From Clostridia bacterium (lineage in GTDB: Bacteria > Bacillota > Clostridia > Christensenellales > Aristaeellaceae), in the NCBI GenBank assembly GCA_900754755.1, contig CAAEEC010000277.1:1-6817 (forward strand): a stretch of 6,817 nucleotides of DNA, written 5' to 3'. Every line of letters starts with the position of its first letter. Position 1 is the stretch's first letter. The notes below the pieces were generated by a model that did no database searches, was not told the DNA's origin, and saw only the letters and a list, made by a program, of their open reading frames with translations. A program made the translations under genes and the position numbers. Below are positions 1 to 5,596 of the stretch, piece after piece.

Positions 1-169
1 CCGGAGTGGGCGCCACTGTGGGTTCCGCGGGGATTTCCACCGGCGGCACTTCCTGCGTGGGCACGCCAGAATCTGCGGCGGGCACTTCTTCCGCCAAAGC
101 CAACAAGCCGCTGAGCATGATTGCCAGCACCGTGAGCCATGCAAAAACCTTCAGCAACGTCTTTTTCAT
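1..169 (-). CDS. Secreted proline/glutamate-rich protein, N-terminal part only
   Basis: The first 56 codons of a minus-strand gene are visible; the rest lies outside the window. The start is ATG at 169-167, with an AAGGAG ribosome binding site at 184-179, nine bases upstream. Residues 1-26 form a textbook signal peptide: a basic MKK start, a hydrophobic core, and an ALA end before EEVP, which suits signal peptidase I cleavage. The exposed part that follows is rich in Pro, Glu, Ala, Val and Thr (for example EVPPVEIPAEPTVAPTP), like a wall-spanning linker or low-complexity region. No catalytic domain is reached, so function is unknown. It lies 210 bases downstream of the regulator gene in the same direction and may have its own promoter. 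The export signal is clear; any link to the pilus genes is only positional. Confidence 0.8.
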   Translation of the reverse strand, partial: MKKTLLKVFAWLTVLAIMLSGLLALAEEVPAADSGVPTQEVPPVEIPAEPTVAPTP

Positions 170-379
170 CCTTTTTCACTCCTTGTCTTATTTCAACCGT
201 TCAGCTCTGCAAGAGCGAATTGTCATCTTACAGGGATTATTTTACTGCTGGACAGTTACCTGGCCGGTTACATTTGCGGCCCAAGGGAAGTTTTTGGATG
301 AAAAAGTGCGATTTAACTTATAATTAACACTCGGCCCTCTGCGCAGCTCTTTATCGCGCTAACGCAAGCTTCTTTTCCA
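170..379. other. Intergenic gap, no gene recognised
   Basis: This 210-base gap separates the regulator from the secreted-protein gene and is visibly more AT-rich than the flanking genes. I see no convincing intrinsic terminator after the regulator's stop. A small inverted repeat at 204-216 (GCTCT, 3-base loop, AGAGC) has no T tract on either strand. On the minus strand a TAAAAT box (244-239) and a TATAAG box lie upstream of the start at 169, but neither has a recognisable -35 partner. A separate promoter here is possible but unproven. Confidence 0.4.
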
Positions 380-1606
380 TTATTTTACAGTTTCTTGCGC
401 GGTTTCTTCTGTTCGCTTTTCGCTGCTGAGCGGGCCGACGCGATAATTGAACGCCACATTGGAATTGGGATACTTGCGATAAAACAACCGTTTCACCCTT
501 TCCATTACCATGTTACCTGTGGTGTAATTCACACTAGGCAACAACAACGCGAAAATGGTGGGCGAAAAGTGGGTGATGGTGTCGCCCTTGCGGAGATTTT
601 GCTTGAGGATTTCCAACAAGCCGCTCATGATATTGTCCTGCTTGATGGGCTCCATGGCCTGGCCATTGAGCGCGCTCACCATGATGACGGCCAGGAACAT
701 GGTGGAACCCAGGCGCTCCAGGTTGCGCATTTGCAGGTTGAAAATTTCCTTAAAGACAGCGTATTCGCAAACGAACGCGCCGCGCTGCTCGCCGCTTTCG
801 CGCAGCTCGTTGCGGATGGATTCCAGATTGAATTCCAGGGTTTTGCCGGCATGAACGATTTGCTTATAAAATTCCTGCATATCGTCGCTGGGCTGGATGC
901 CCAGATAGCGGTAGTGCAGGTGGATCACATGCTTATATTGCACCAGCGCCTCGCTGGTGCGGTTGGTGCGGATGAGGGCGGTCATCAGCTCCATGTGGAG
1001 CCGGTCGTCGAAATTGTCGACATCCAGGGCCGCGCGGCAAACGTTGACGATTTCCTTATGGTTCTCCTCGTCCTTAAGGACGTCGATATAGGAATACACC
1101 GCGGCCATATATTGGTTGTGCAGCGCGGTGGCGCGGGCCAGCGCCCATTCGGCGGGCTCGCCATTTTGCAAAAGGTCGCCGGAATACAGTTTCATCAGCC
1201 GCGCGTATTGCTCCTTGTGCCAGGCGATATCGCCATTGTGCCCAGAGAGCGCGGCAAAGATATCCTCAATTTCGTAAACGTCCACCGACATGCCCGGCAA
1301 TAGCTGCCAGTGGTAGGCGTTGCGATCCGCCACAATGGCCTGGCCCAGCCCGGGCGAAAGCTGGTTGAGCAGCGCGCGCAGGCGGCTGACCAGCGTTTTG
1401 AGCGCGTTTTCGGGATTGGCGCTCTTCTCTTCCGACCACAGGGCAGCCAACAGGCGCTGGTTGGGCACCGGCTGCTCGCGGTTCAAAATCAAATATTGCA
1501 TCAGCGCCACGCCCTTGCGCGATTTGTTGACCATATGGTCCGCCTGAATTTCGTTGATATAGATGGTGAAGGTGTTCATCATCTGAATGCGAATGGTATC
1601 GCCCAT
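380..1606 (-). CDS. Transcriptional regulator: winged helix + BTAD + degenerate GGDEF-like domain
   Basis: This 408-residue protein is probably a cytoplasmic regulator. Residues 1-100 look like an OmpR/SARP-type winged helix (KGVALMQYLIL, then PENALKTLVSRLRALL as recognition helix). Residues 105-250 match the helical BTAD repeat domain of SARP/AfsR-type activators (VDVYEIEDIF, YSGDLL, ALVQYKHVIHLHYRYLGIQPS). Residues 276-393 have the outline of a diguanylate cyclase domain: an F-x-E-F-like opening, a hydrophobic strand LAVIMV, then LRKGDTITHFSPTIFALLLP. Here SPTIF stands where active enzymes have GGDEF, so cyclase activity is not expected; a binding or dimerisation role is more likely. The start is ATG 1606-1604 with AAGGAG at 1623-1618. 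It begins 34 bases after the pilT stop, so it is probably co-transcribed with the pilus genes and may control them. Its base composition is less GC-rich than the pilus genes. Domain calls are from memory of the families. Confidence 0.85.
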   Translation of the reverse strand: MGDTIRIQMMNTFTIYINEIQADHMVNKSRKGVALMQYLILNREQPVPNQRLLAALWSEEKSANPENALKTLVSRLRALLNQLSPGLGQAIVADRNAYHWQLLPGMSVDVYEIEDIFAALSGHNGDIAWHKEQYARLMKLYSGDLLQNGEPAEWALARATALHNQYMAAVYSYIDVLKDEENHKEIVNVCRAALDVDNFDDRLHMELMTALIRTNRTSEALVQYKHVIHLHYRYLGIQPSDDMQEFYKQIVHAGKTLEFNLESIRNELRESGEQRGAFVCEYAVFKEIFNLQMRNLERLGSTMFLAVIMVSALNGQAMEPIKQDNIMSGLLEILKQNLRKGDTITHFSPTIFALLLPSVNYTTGNMVMERVKRLFYRKYPNSNVAFNYRVGPLSSEKRTEETAQETVK

Positions 1607-1640
1607 GGTTTCTTTCTCTCCTTGCCGCTCTGGCCCCTAT

Positions 1641-2699
1641 TTATATTCGCCTGCCCAGCGCGTCGGGATTGGTGGCGTAGCGCAGCGCGGTTTCCCGATC
1701 GATCTTGCCCGCGCGCAACAAGCGCTCCAATTCGCCATCCATGCTGAGCATGGAGCGATCCGCCGAGCCGCCATAAATTGCGTTATCGATCTGGTGGGTT
1801 TTGCCATCGCGGATCATGTTCTGCACCGCGGGCGTGACCGTCATCACCTCGAAAACCGGCTCCTGCCCGCCGCCGCGCACCGGCACCAGCCGCTGCGAAA
1901 CCACCGCGCGCAGCACCATGGAAAGCTGAATGCGCACCTGCTGCTGCTGGCCCGGGGGGAAAGTGTCCACAATGCGGTCCACCGTCTTGGCCGCGCCCAC
2001 CGTGTGCAGCGAGGAAAGCAGCAAATGCCCCGTTTCCGCGGCCGTGATGGCGGTTTGCATGGTTTCGTGATCGCGCATTTCGCCCAGCATGATCACATCC
2101 GGCGCTTCGCGCAGGGCCGCGCGCAGCGCGCGCTGGAAGGTGCCCGCGTCGTTGGGCACCTCGCGCTGGCTCACCAGCGATTGCTTGTGGGAATGCAGGT
2201 ATTCGATGGGGTCTTCAATGGTGATGATGTGGCCGCCGCGCGTGGCGTTGATGCGGTCGATCATGCAGGCCAGCGTGGTGCTCTTGCCGCTGCCCGCCGG
2301 GCCCGTGACCAGGATCATGCCGCCGCGCATCCCCGCCAGCGCCATCACCAGATCGGGAATGTGCAGCGCCGCGGGATCCGGCAGGCCAAACGCCACCACG
2401 CGGCACGTGGCCGCCAAAGAACCGCGCTGCCGGTAAGCGTTGCAGCGAAAACGGCTCACGCGCGCCAGCGAAAAAGAAAAATCATCGTCCCCGCCCTCGT
2501 CGAGCGGCGCACGACTGCGGTTCCCCGCCAGGCGATAGGCCTCGTCCACCAGGCGCTCAGTGTCCTTGGGCATCAGCGTTTCCTCCGAAATGGCCACCAA
2601 CGCGCCCCCCACCTTGGCCGTGGCGGGCGCGCCGGGGATGAGGAACAGATCCGAACCCTTTTTCTCCACCGTGCGCATCAGCAAATCCACCAGTTCCAT
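1641..2699 (-). CDS. pilT: PilT-type type IV pilus ATPase
   Basis: This 352-residue protein is the size of ordinary PilT, the cytoplasmic hexameric ATPase that powers pilus retraction. All family marks are present: N-terminal GSDLFL (compare GASDLHL), Walker A GPAGSGKST at residues 133-141 (Lys139), Asp box ITIEDPIEY at 159-167, Walker B with GEMRD at 206-210 (catalytic Glu207), His box TGHLLLSSLHT at 223-233, and a C-terminal AVQNMIRDGKTHQI (291-304) matching the AIRNLIRE retraction motif. The start at 2699 is chosen because GGAGGA (2709-2704) and AAGGAGG (2718-2712) precede it. An ATG at 2726 would overlap the previous stop as ATGA and add nine residues, but lacks a properly spaced ribosome site. 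It lies near the end of the pilus block, downstream of the four small subunits. It is the only ATPase seen here, so it may serve as sole motor; a PilB elsewhere is not excluded. Confidence 0.93.
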   Translation of the reverse strand: MELVDLLMRTVEKKGSDLFLIPGAPATAKVGGALVAISEETLMPKDTERLVDEAYRLAGNRSRAPLDEGGDDDFSFSLARVSRFRCNAYRQRGSLAATCRVVAFGLPDPAALHIPDLVMALAGMRGGMILVTGPAGSGKSTTLACMIDRINATRGGHIITIEDPIEYLHSHKQSLVSQREVPNDAGTFQRALRAALREAPDVIMLGEMRDHETMQTAITAAETGHLLLSSLHTVGAAKTVDRIVDTFPPGQQQQVRIQLSMVLRAVVSQRLVPVRGGGQEPVFEVMTVTPAVQNMIRDGKTHQIDNAIYGGSADRSMLSMDGELERLLRAGKIDRETALRYATNPDALGRRI

Positions 2700-2722
2700 G
2701 CCGTCCTCCGCCCTCCTTGCGC

Positions 2723-3163
2723 TCATTCCTCTGGCGAAGCGTTCAGCTCCGTCACCAGCCGGTGTTCCAACCAGTCCAGCCGCGGGAACTCGCCCGCGGG
2801 CGCGAGCGCCGCCGCGCAAACCAAAGACCGGCCGTCCTCCGCGGATTCCACCCAGCGCACGACGCCCGCCTCCGCGTCCAGCGTCATGCCCTCCGGCAGC
2901 GCGGCAGCCACCGCCGCCCGGTACGCCGCTTCGCCCTGATCCGTGGGCGCGGCGGCCAGCGCCGCGTCCAGCGCCGCCAGCGATTCTTCCGCCCGCACGT
3001 CCAGGCGAGCCACCGATTCGGCCACGCGCGCGGCGCGCTCGCTGAGGACCTCGTCCCCCCGCGCGCTCAGCAGCGTGAGCACGCCCAGCGCGCTCATGGC
3101 CAACACCACGGCCAAGAGCGTGATCAGCGCCGCGCCCGGCCCAAAGCGATACTTGCGATTCAT
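2723..3163 (-). CDS. Small membrane protein, GspK/PilX-like N-terminus
   Basis: A 146-residue single-pass protein. After a short basic leader (MNRKYRFGPG), residues 11-33 are a membrane helix beginning AALITLLAVV. This resembles the start of GspK and PilX minor (pseudo)pilins (G-x-ALL-x-VL), which also lack the usual Glu at +5; here +5 would be Thr15 if cleavage followed Gly10. Residues 36-75 form an amphipathic, Ala/Glu/Arg-rich helix, as in pilin N-terminal helices. A small soluble domain follows (VVRWVESAEDG, RLDWLEHRLVTEL). At 146 residues it is much shorter than GspK. The ATG overlaps the stop of the upstream pilin-like gene (ATGA, 3163-3160), with GGGGGAGG at 3178-3171 as ribosome site, so translation is probably coupled. 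A minor or tip pilus subunit is an inference from context and N-terminus; no family was identified with certainty. Confidence 0.75.
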   Translation of the reverse strand: MNRKYRFGPGAALITLLAVVLAMSALGVLTLLSARGDEVLSERAARVAESVARLDVRAEESLAALDAALAAAPTDQGEAAYRAAVAAALPEGMTLDAEAGVVRWVESAEDGRSLVCAAALAPAGEFPRLDWLEHRLVTELNASPEE

Positions 3164-3558
3164 TGCGCCGCCTCCCCCGGAAGATAGCGCGCCACTGGCA
3201 GCGTGAACAACGCCGCGTCGCCCGCCGTGGCGGCAATTTCCGCCGTTTGCATCGTGCCCGCGGGCGCCGCCTGCGCGTCCAGCGAAACGGTCAGCCGCCA
3301 GCCATCGCCTTCCAGTGCCCAGCCGCCTTCTTCCGAAAAGCCCAGTTCGCGCAGCGCCTGCTCTGGATCAACAGAAGCGCAGAGCGCCGCGGCCACGTTC
3401 TGCGCCCCGGCAAGCGCCCGGTCGCGCGCGTCCGCCCGGCTGGCCTGCTCATACGCCGCGAAAAAACAGCGCAGAATCACCGTTGCCGCCAGGGCAAAAA
3501 ACAAAATCGCCAGCAGGATCTCCACCAGCAGCGCGTTCACCCGACTGCTCTTGCCCAT
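3160..3558 (-). CDS. Pilin-like minor subunit with Glu+5 and atypical cleavage site
   Basis: A 132-residue protein with the clearest pilin-like N-terminus of the cluster. A basic leader (MGKSSRVN) precedes ALLVEILLAILFFALAA. If cleavage fell after Asn8, Glu13 would be the conserved +5 glutamate used to dock pilin subunits. The residue before the cut would then be Asn, not the usual Gly, so standard prepilin peptidase processing is doubtful. The hydrophobic helix runs to about residue 35, followed by an amphipathic helix (EQASRADARDRALAGAQNVAAALC) and a small beta-rich domain (GWALEGDGWRLTVSLDA). The ribosome site TAGGAGG at 3570-3564 lies five bases before the ATG. A 93-base gap upstream holds a GC-rich hairpin. 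The gene overlaps its downstream neighbour by four bases. The likely role is a minor pilin or pseudopilin at the cell surface. Confidence 0.8.
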   Translation of the reverse strand: MGKSSRVNALLVEILLAILFFALAATVILRCFFAAYEQASRADARDRALAGAQNVAAALCASVDPEQALRELGFSEEGGWALEGDGWRLTVSLDAQAAPAGTMQTAEIAATAGDAALFTLPVARYLPGEAAQ

Positions 3559-3571
3559 CGCTTCCTCCTAT

Positions 3572-3595
3572 CCCAGCGCGCGCCGGCGCTTTTTT
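3572..3595. promoter_or_regulatory. GC-rich hairpin in the gap before the pilin-like gene
   Basis: AGCGC (3575-3579) and GCGCT (3586-3590) form a five-pair stem around a six-base loop, and the 10-base GCGCCGGCGC within is fully self-complementary. In the operon transcript (minus strand) it lies only a few bases upstream of the TAGGAGG ribosome site, so it could affect translation or RNA stability at this junction. The T run (3590-3595) follows only on the plus strand, where no gene is transcribed, so I do not call it an operon terminator. The 15-mer CCCAGCGCGCGCCGG (3572-3586) recurs at 5556-5570. Confidence 0.4.
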
Positions 3596-3651
3596 CTTAT
3601 TATTAGATATATGCGAGGCGGTCCTCTTGCGGAACAAGCCCATCAGCCCGC

Positions 3652-4128
3652 CTATAGCGCCGCTTTGGGCGCGAGCAGCACCTGGTGCGCCGCGCCATAT
3701 TCATCCACCAGTTCCACAGCCAGCGCATCGCCCACGCGCGAAGCCGACATGGCCTGCGCCGCGCACAGCGCGCCGCCCGCCGCGGGATCGAAAGGCCGCT
3801 GGGCGGAAATGAACAGTTCGCGCAGCGCCCCATCGTACACATAGAGATAGCGGATGTATTCCTCACCATCCACCGCGCTCGTAAAGCACAGCGCCTGCAC
3901 GCCATCCAGCGTTTCCACCGAAAACGCGCCCTCGGCATCGGAAGCGCGCACGGCGTTGCGCACCATGGCCGTGAGCGTGCGCCGCGCGCCCCGTTCCTGC
4001 GAATGCGCCACCACCGAGCGGTAGGCCTGCGCGCCAAACAGCGCCAGCATGGCCGAACACACAGCGAACACGCCCAACAGCACCAACGCGAACGCGCCGG
4101 TGATCGCATGGCTCCGCTCGCGCCTCAT
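3652..4128 (-). CDS. DUF4860-like membrane-anchored pilus-cluster protein
   Basis: A 158-residue protein. A short basic leader (MRRERSHAITG) is followed by a membrane helix at residues 12-33 (AFALVLLGVFAVCSAML...) and a soluble, presumably extracytoplasmic domain. Features such as TLTAMVRNAVRASDAEGAFS, DGVQALCFTSAVDGEEY and YLYVYDGALRELFIS match what I remember of the DUF4860 family, found beside pilus-type ATPase and PilC genes in Clostridia. There is no Glu at +5 and no classic prepilin motif, although the topology is pilin-like. ATG 4128-4126 overlaps the previous gene's stop (ATGA), with GGAGAGGGG at 4146-4138 as ribosome site. An upstream in-frame extension to 4371 is open but runs through the preceding gene and was rejected. 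A structural or assembly role in the pilus-like apparatus is inferred from context; the molecular function of the family is, to my knowledge, not established. Confidence 0.8.
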   Translation of the reverse strand: MRRERSHAITGAFALVLLGVFAVCSAMLALFGAQAYRSVVAHSQERGARRTLTAMVRNAVRASDAEGAFSVETLDGVQALCFTSAVDGEEYIRYLYVYDGALRELFISAQRPFDPAAGGALCAAQAMSASRVGDALAVELVDEYGAAHQVLLAPKAAL

Positions 4129-4448
4129 GCGCCCGCCCCCCTCTCCAGCACCCGGATATCCGGCAGCACATTGGAGGCAAACGCATCGTACACCACGATG
4201 AAGCGCTCCGCGTTGTACCGCAGGCCATAATGCTGCGAAAGATAGCCAAGATCCGCCGGATACGCGCCTTCCACGGCATAGCACGTTAGCGCCGCGGAAC
4301 GCACCGCCGAGCGCACCAGTTCCGCTTCCGCCTCGCCCGAAGCGCCGGAAATGGAATCCACCAGCGCGCACCCCGCGATGACCAGCGCGGCAAATACCGC
4401 CGCCGTAGCCAACAGTCCGCGCGCCAAGCCGCTCTTGCGCCGCTCCAT
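4125..4448 (-). CDS. Small membrane protein with pilin-like body and possible lipobox
   Basis: A 107-residue protein: basic N-terminus (MERRKSGLARG), hydrophobic segment at residues 12-31, then a soluble part. The segment AELVRSAVRSAALTCYAVEGAYPADLGYLSQHYGL (40-75) follows the pattern seen in pseudopilins, where a long helix ends in a Tyr and is followed by G-x-YP-x-x-L. The end (ERFIVVYDAFASNVLPDIRVLE) looks beta-rich. There is no G|FTLIE signal. Instead LVIAGC (22-27) fits a lipoprotein lipobox, with Cys27 as possible lipid site; the Cys could equally sit inside a plain membrane helix. The start is well supported by GGAGGTGA at 4460-4453. It lies 30 bases after pilC and overlaps the DUF4860-like gene by four bases. 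I recognise the layout as a recurrent clostridial pilus-cluster companion but cannot name a family. Confidence 0.78.
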   Translation of the reverse strand: MERRKSGLARGLLATAAVFAALVIAGCALVDSISGASGEAEAELVRSAVRSAALTCYAVEGAYPADLGYLSQHYGLRYNAERFIVVYDAFASNVLPDIRVLERGAGA

Positions 4449-4478
4449 CCGCTCACCTCCACCGCTTTTTGCCCGCGC

Positions 4479-5528
4479 TTACATCAGGCTCGTCAACATA
4501 CCGGCCATCGGCAACATCACCGACAGCAGCACCGCGCCGATCACAATGCACATCAACGCCACCAGCGTGGGTTCGATCACCGAAACAAGCCCGTCGATTC
4601 CATCTTCCACCTGTTCTTCGCAAACGCGCGCGATGCGCCCCATCACCTGGTCTTCGCGGCCAGCGGCAATGCCCATACGGATCATGCGGCCATGCACCGT
4701 GCCAAACAGACCCGTGCCAGAAAGCGCGTCCGCAAACGGTTCGCCCGCGTCCATCTTGGCGCGCGCCGCGTCCAGCGTCTGGCGGGCCGCAGCGTCCGTC
4801 AGCACCGAGCTGGCCAACTCCATCGCTTCGTCCGGCCGGAAGCCGCCCGAAAGCGCCATGGCCAACACCGAGGCCACGCGCGAAGCCGAAAGCCGGCCGC
4901 TCAGCCGCTGCACTGGCGGGAAACACCGCCGCAGCGCACTTAGCACCCGCTCGCGCAGCCGCGTGCGCAGCAAGACAGCCACCGCCAGCGCCGCCGCCAG
5001 CAGCAGCGCCACCAGCGCCAGCACCGCCCAGCCCGCGCCCGTGCCCAGCCGCATCAGCGCCAAGCCCGCTTCCGTCATTCCCACGCCCATGGAGCCCAGC
5101 ACCTGGCGAAACACCGGCAGCACCTTGAGGATCATCACCAGCACGATCACCACCAGCATCGCGCCCAAAATCATGGGGTATGCCGCCGCGCTGGCGACGG
5201 CCTCGCGCACGCGGGCTTCGCGCTCGTAATACCCGCTCAGTCCCTCCATCACTTCTTCCAGCCGGCCCGTGCGCTCGCCAACCGCCGCCATGTGCGCCAG
5301 ATACCGCGGCCAGCAATCGTCCGCCCCGAGCGCCTCGCCAAGCGAACCGGTTTTGGCAATGTTCTCGCTCAACCGCGCGTACACTTCCGCCTGCGGGCCC
5401 GCGGGCGCGCTTTCGTGGAGCGCCGCTATGCCGTCATACAGCGCCATGCCCGAGCCGAGCATCAGCGCCACCTCCGCGCAAAACCCGCTCAGCACCGTTG
5501 CGTCCAGCTTTTTCGATCGTCCAGCCAT
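4479..5528 (-). CDS. pilC: PilC/GspF-type inner-membrane platform protein
   Basis: A 349-residue polytopic protein of the T2SSF family, which forms the inner-membrane platform on which the pilus ATPase acts. Two repeats of the family are visible. The first spans about residues 10-140, with the signature GERTGRLEEVMEGLSGYYE (84-102). The second spans about 215-345, with a divergent copy (GIAAGREDQVMGRIARVCEEQ) followed by VIEPTLVALMCIVIGAVLL. Membrane segments are at about 115-140, 165-187 and 318-340. It is shorter than typical PilC (about 400), mainly because the N-terminal region before the first domain is short. The ATG at 5528 follows a purine-rich GAAGGGAAGGG stretch; frame upstream of it is open but noncoding in appearance. 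A 68-base gap with a hairpin separates it from the transglutaminase-like gene. With PilT it gives the minimal motor-plus-platform pair. Confidence 0.9.
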   Translation of the reverse strand: MAGRSKKLDATVLSGFCAEVALMLGSGMALYDGIAALHESAPAGPQAEVYARLSENIAKTGSLGEALGADDCWPRYLAHMAAVGERTGRLEEVMEGLSGYYEREARVREAVASAAAYPMILGAMLVVIVLVMILKVLPVFRQVLGSMGVGMTEAGLALMRLGTGAGWAVLALVALLLAAALAVAVLLRTRLRERVLSALRRCFPPVQRLSGRLSASRVASVLAMALSGGFRPDEAMELASSVLTDAAARQTLDAARAKMDAGEPFADALSGTGLFGTVHGRMIRMGIAAGREDQVMGRIARVCEEQVEDGIDGLVSVIEPTLVALMCIVIGAVLLSVMLPMAGMLTSLM

Positions 5529-5547
5529 GCCGTCAACCCTTCCCTTC

Positions 5548-5580
5548 AAAATCCGCCCAGCGCGCGCCGGTTGGGATTTT
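5548..5580. promoter_or_regulatory. Hairpin in the gap before pilC
   Basis: AAAATCC (5548-5554) and its complement GGATTTT (5574-5580) enclose a GC-rich loop region that can pair further (CCCA with TGGG). In the operon transcript the structure ends just upstream of the purine-rich ribosome site of pilC. It could be a weak attenuator or an RNA-processing/stability element between the transglutaminase-like gene and the pilus genes. It lacks a long U tract, so a full terminator is unlikely. The GC-rich core (5556-5570) is identical to 3572-3586. Confidence 0.4.
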
Positions 5581-5596
5581 CGGTGTTTTCTTCCCC

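Noticed and set aside
395..1303. 302-codon plus-strand open frame opposite the regulator
   Set aside because: Antisense shadow of the BTAD/GGDEF-like gene; no ribosome site and no domain-like pattern.
1587..2939. 450-codon plus-strand open frame opposite pilT
   Set aside because: It lies antisense to a gene with every PilT motif. Its product is His/Arg/Ala-rich with no recognisable domain, as expected from reading GC-rich codons backwards.
2700..3236. Long N-terminal extension of the PilT frame up to 3236
   Set aside because: The extra residues are Arg/Gly/Ala low-complexity and overlap the 3163-2723 gene in another frame. PilT homology starts at the ATG at 2699, which has its own ribosome site and gives normal PilT length.
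3575..3596. Hairpin plus T run resembling an intrinsic terminator
   Set aside because: The T run follows the stem only on the plus strand, where nothing is transcribed; on the operon strand it is an A run before the stem.
3449..3643. 64-codon minus-strand frame starting in the gap before the pilin-like gene
   Set aside because: It overlaps most of the start of the pilin-like gene in another frame, and its product is Gly/Ala/Arg low-complexity with no clear ribosome site.
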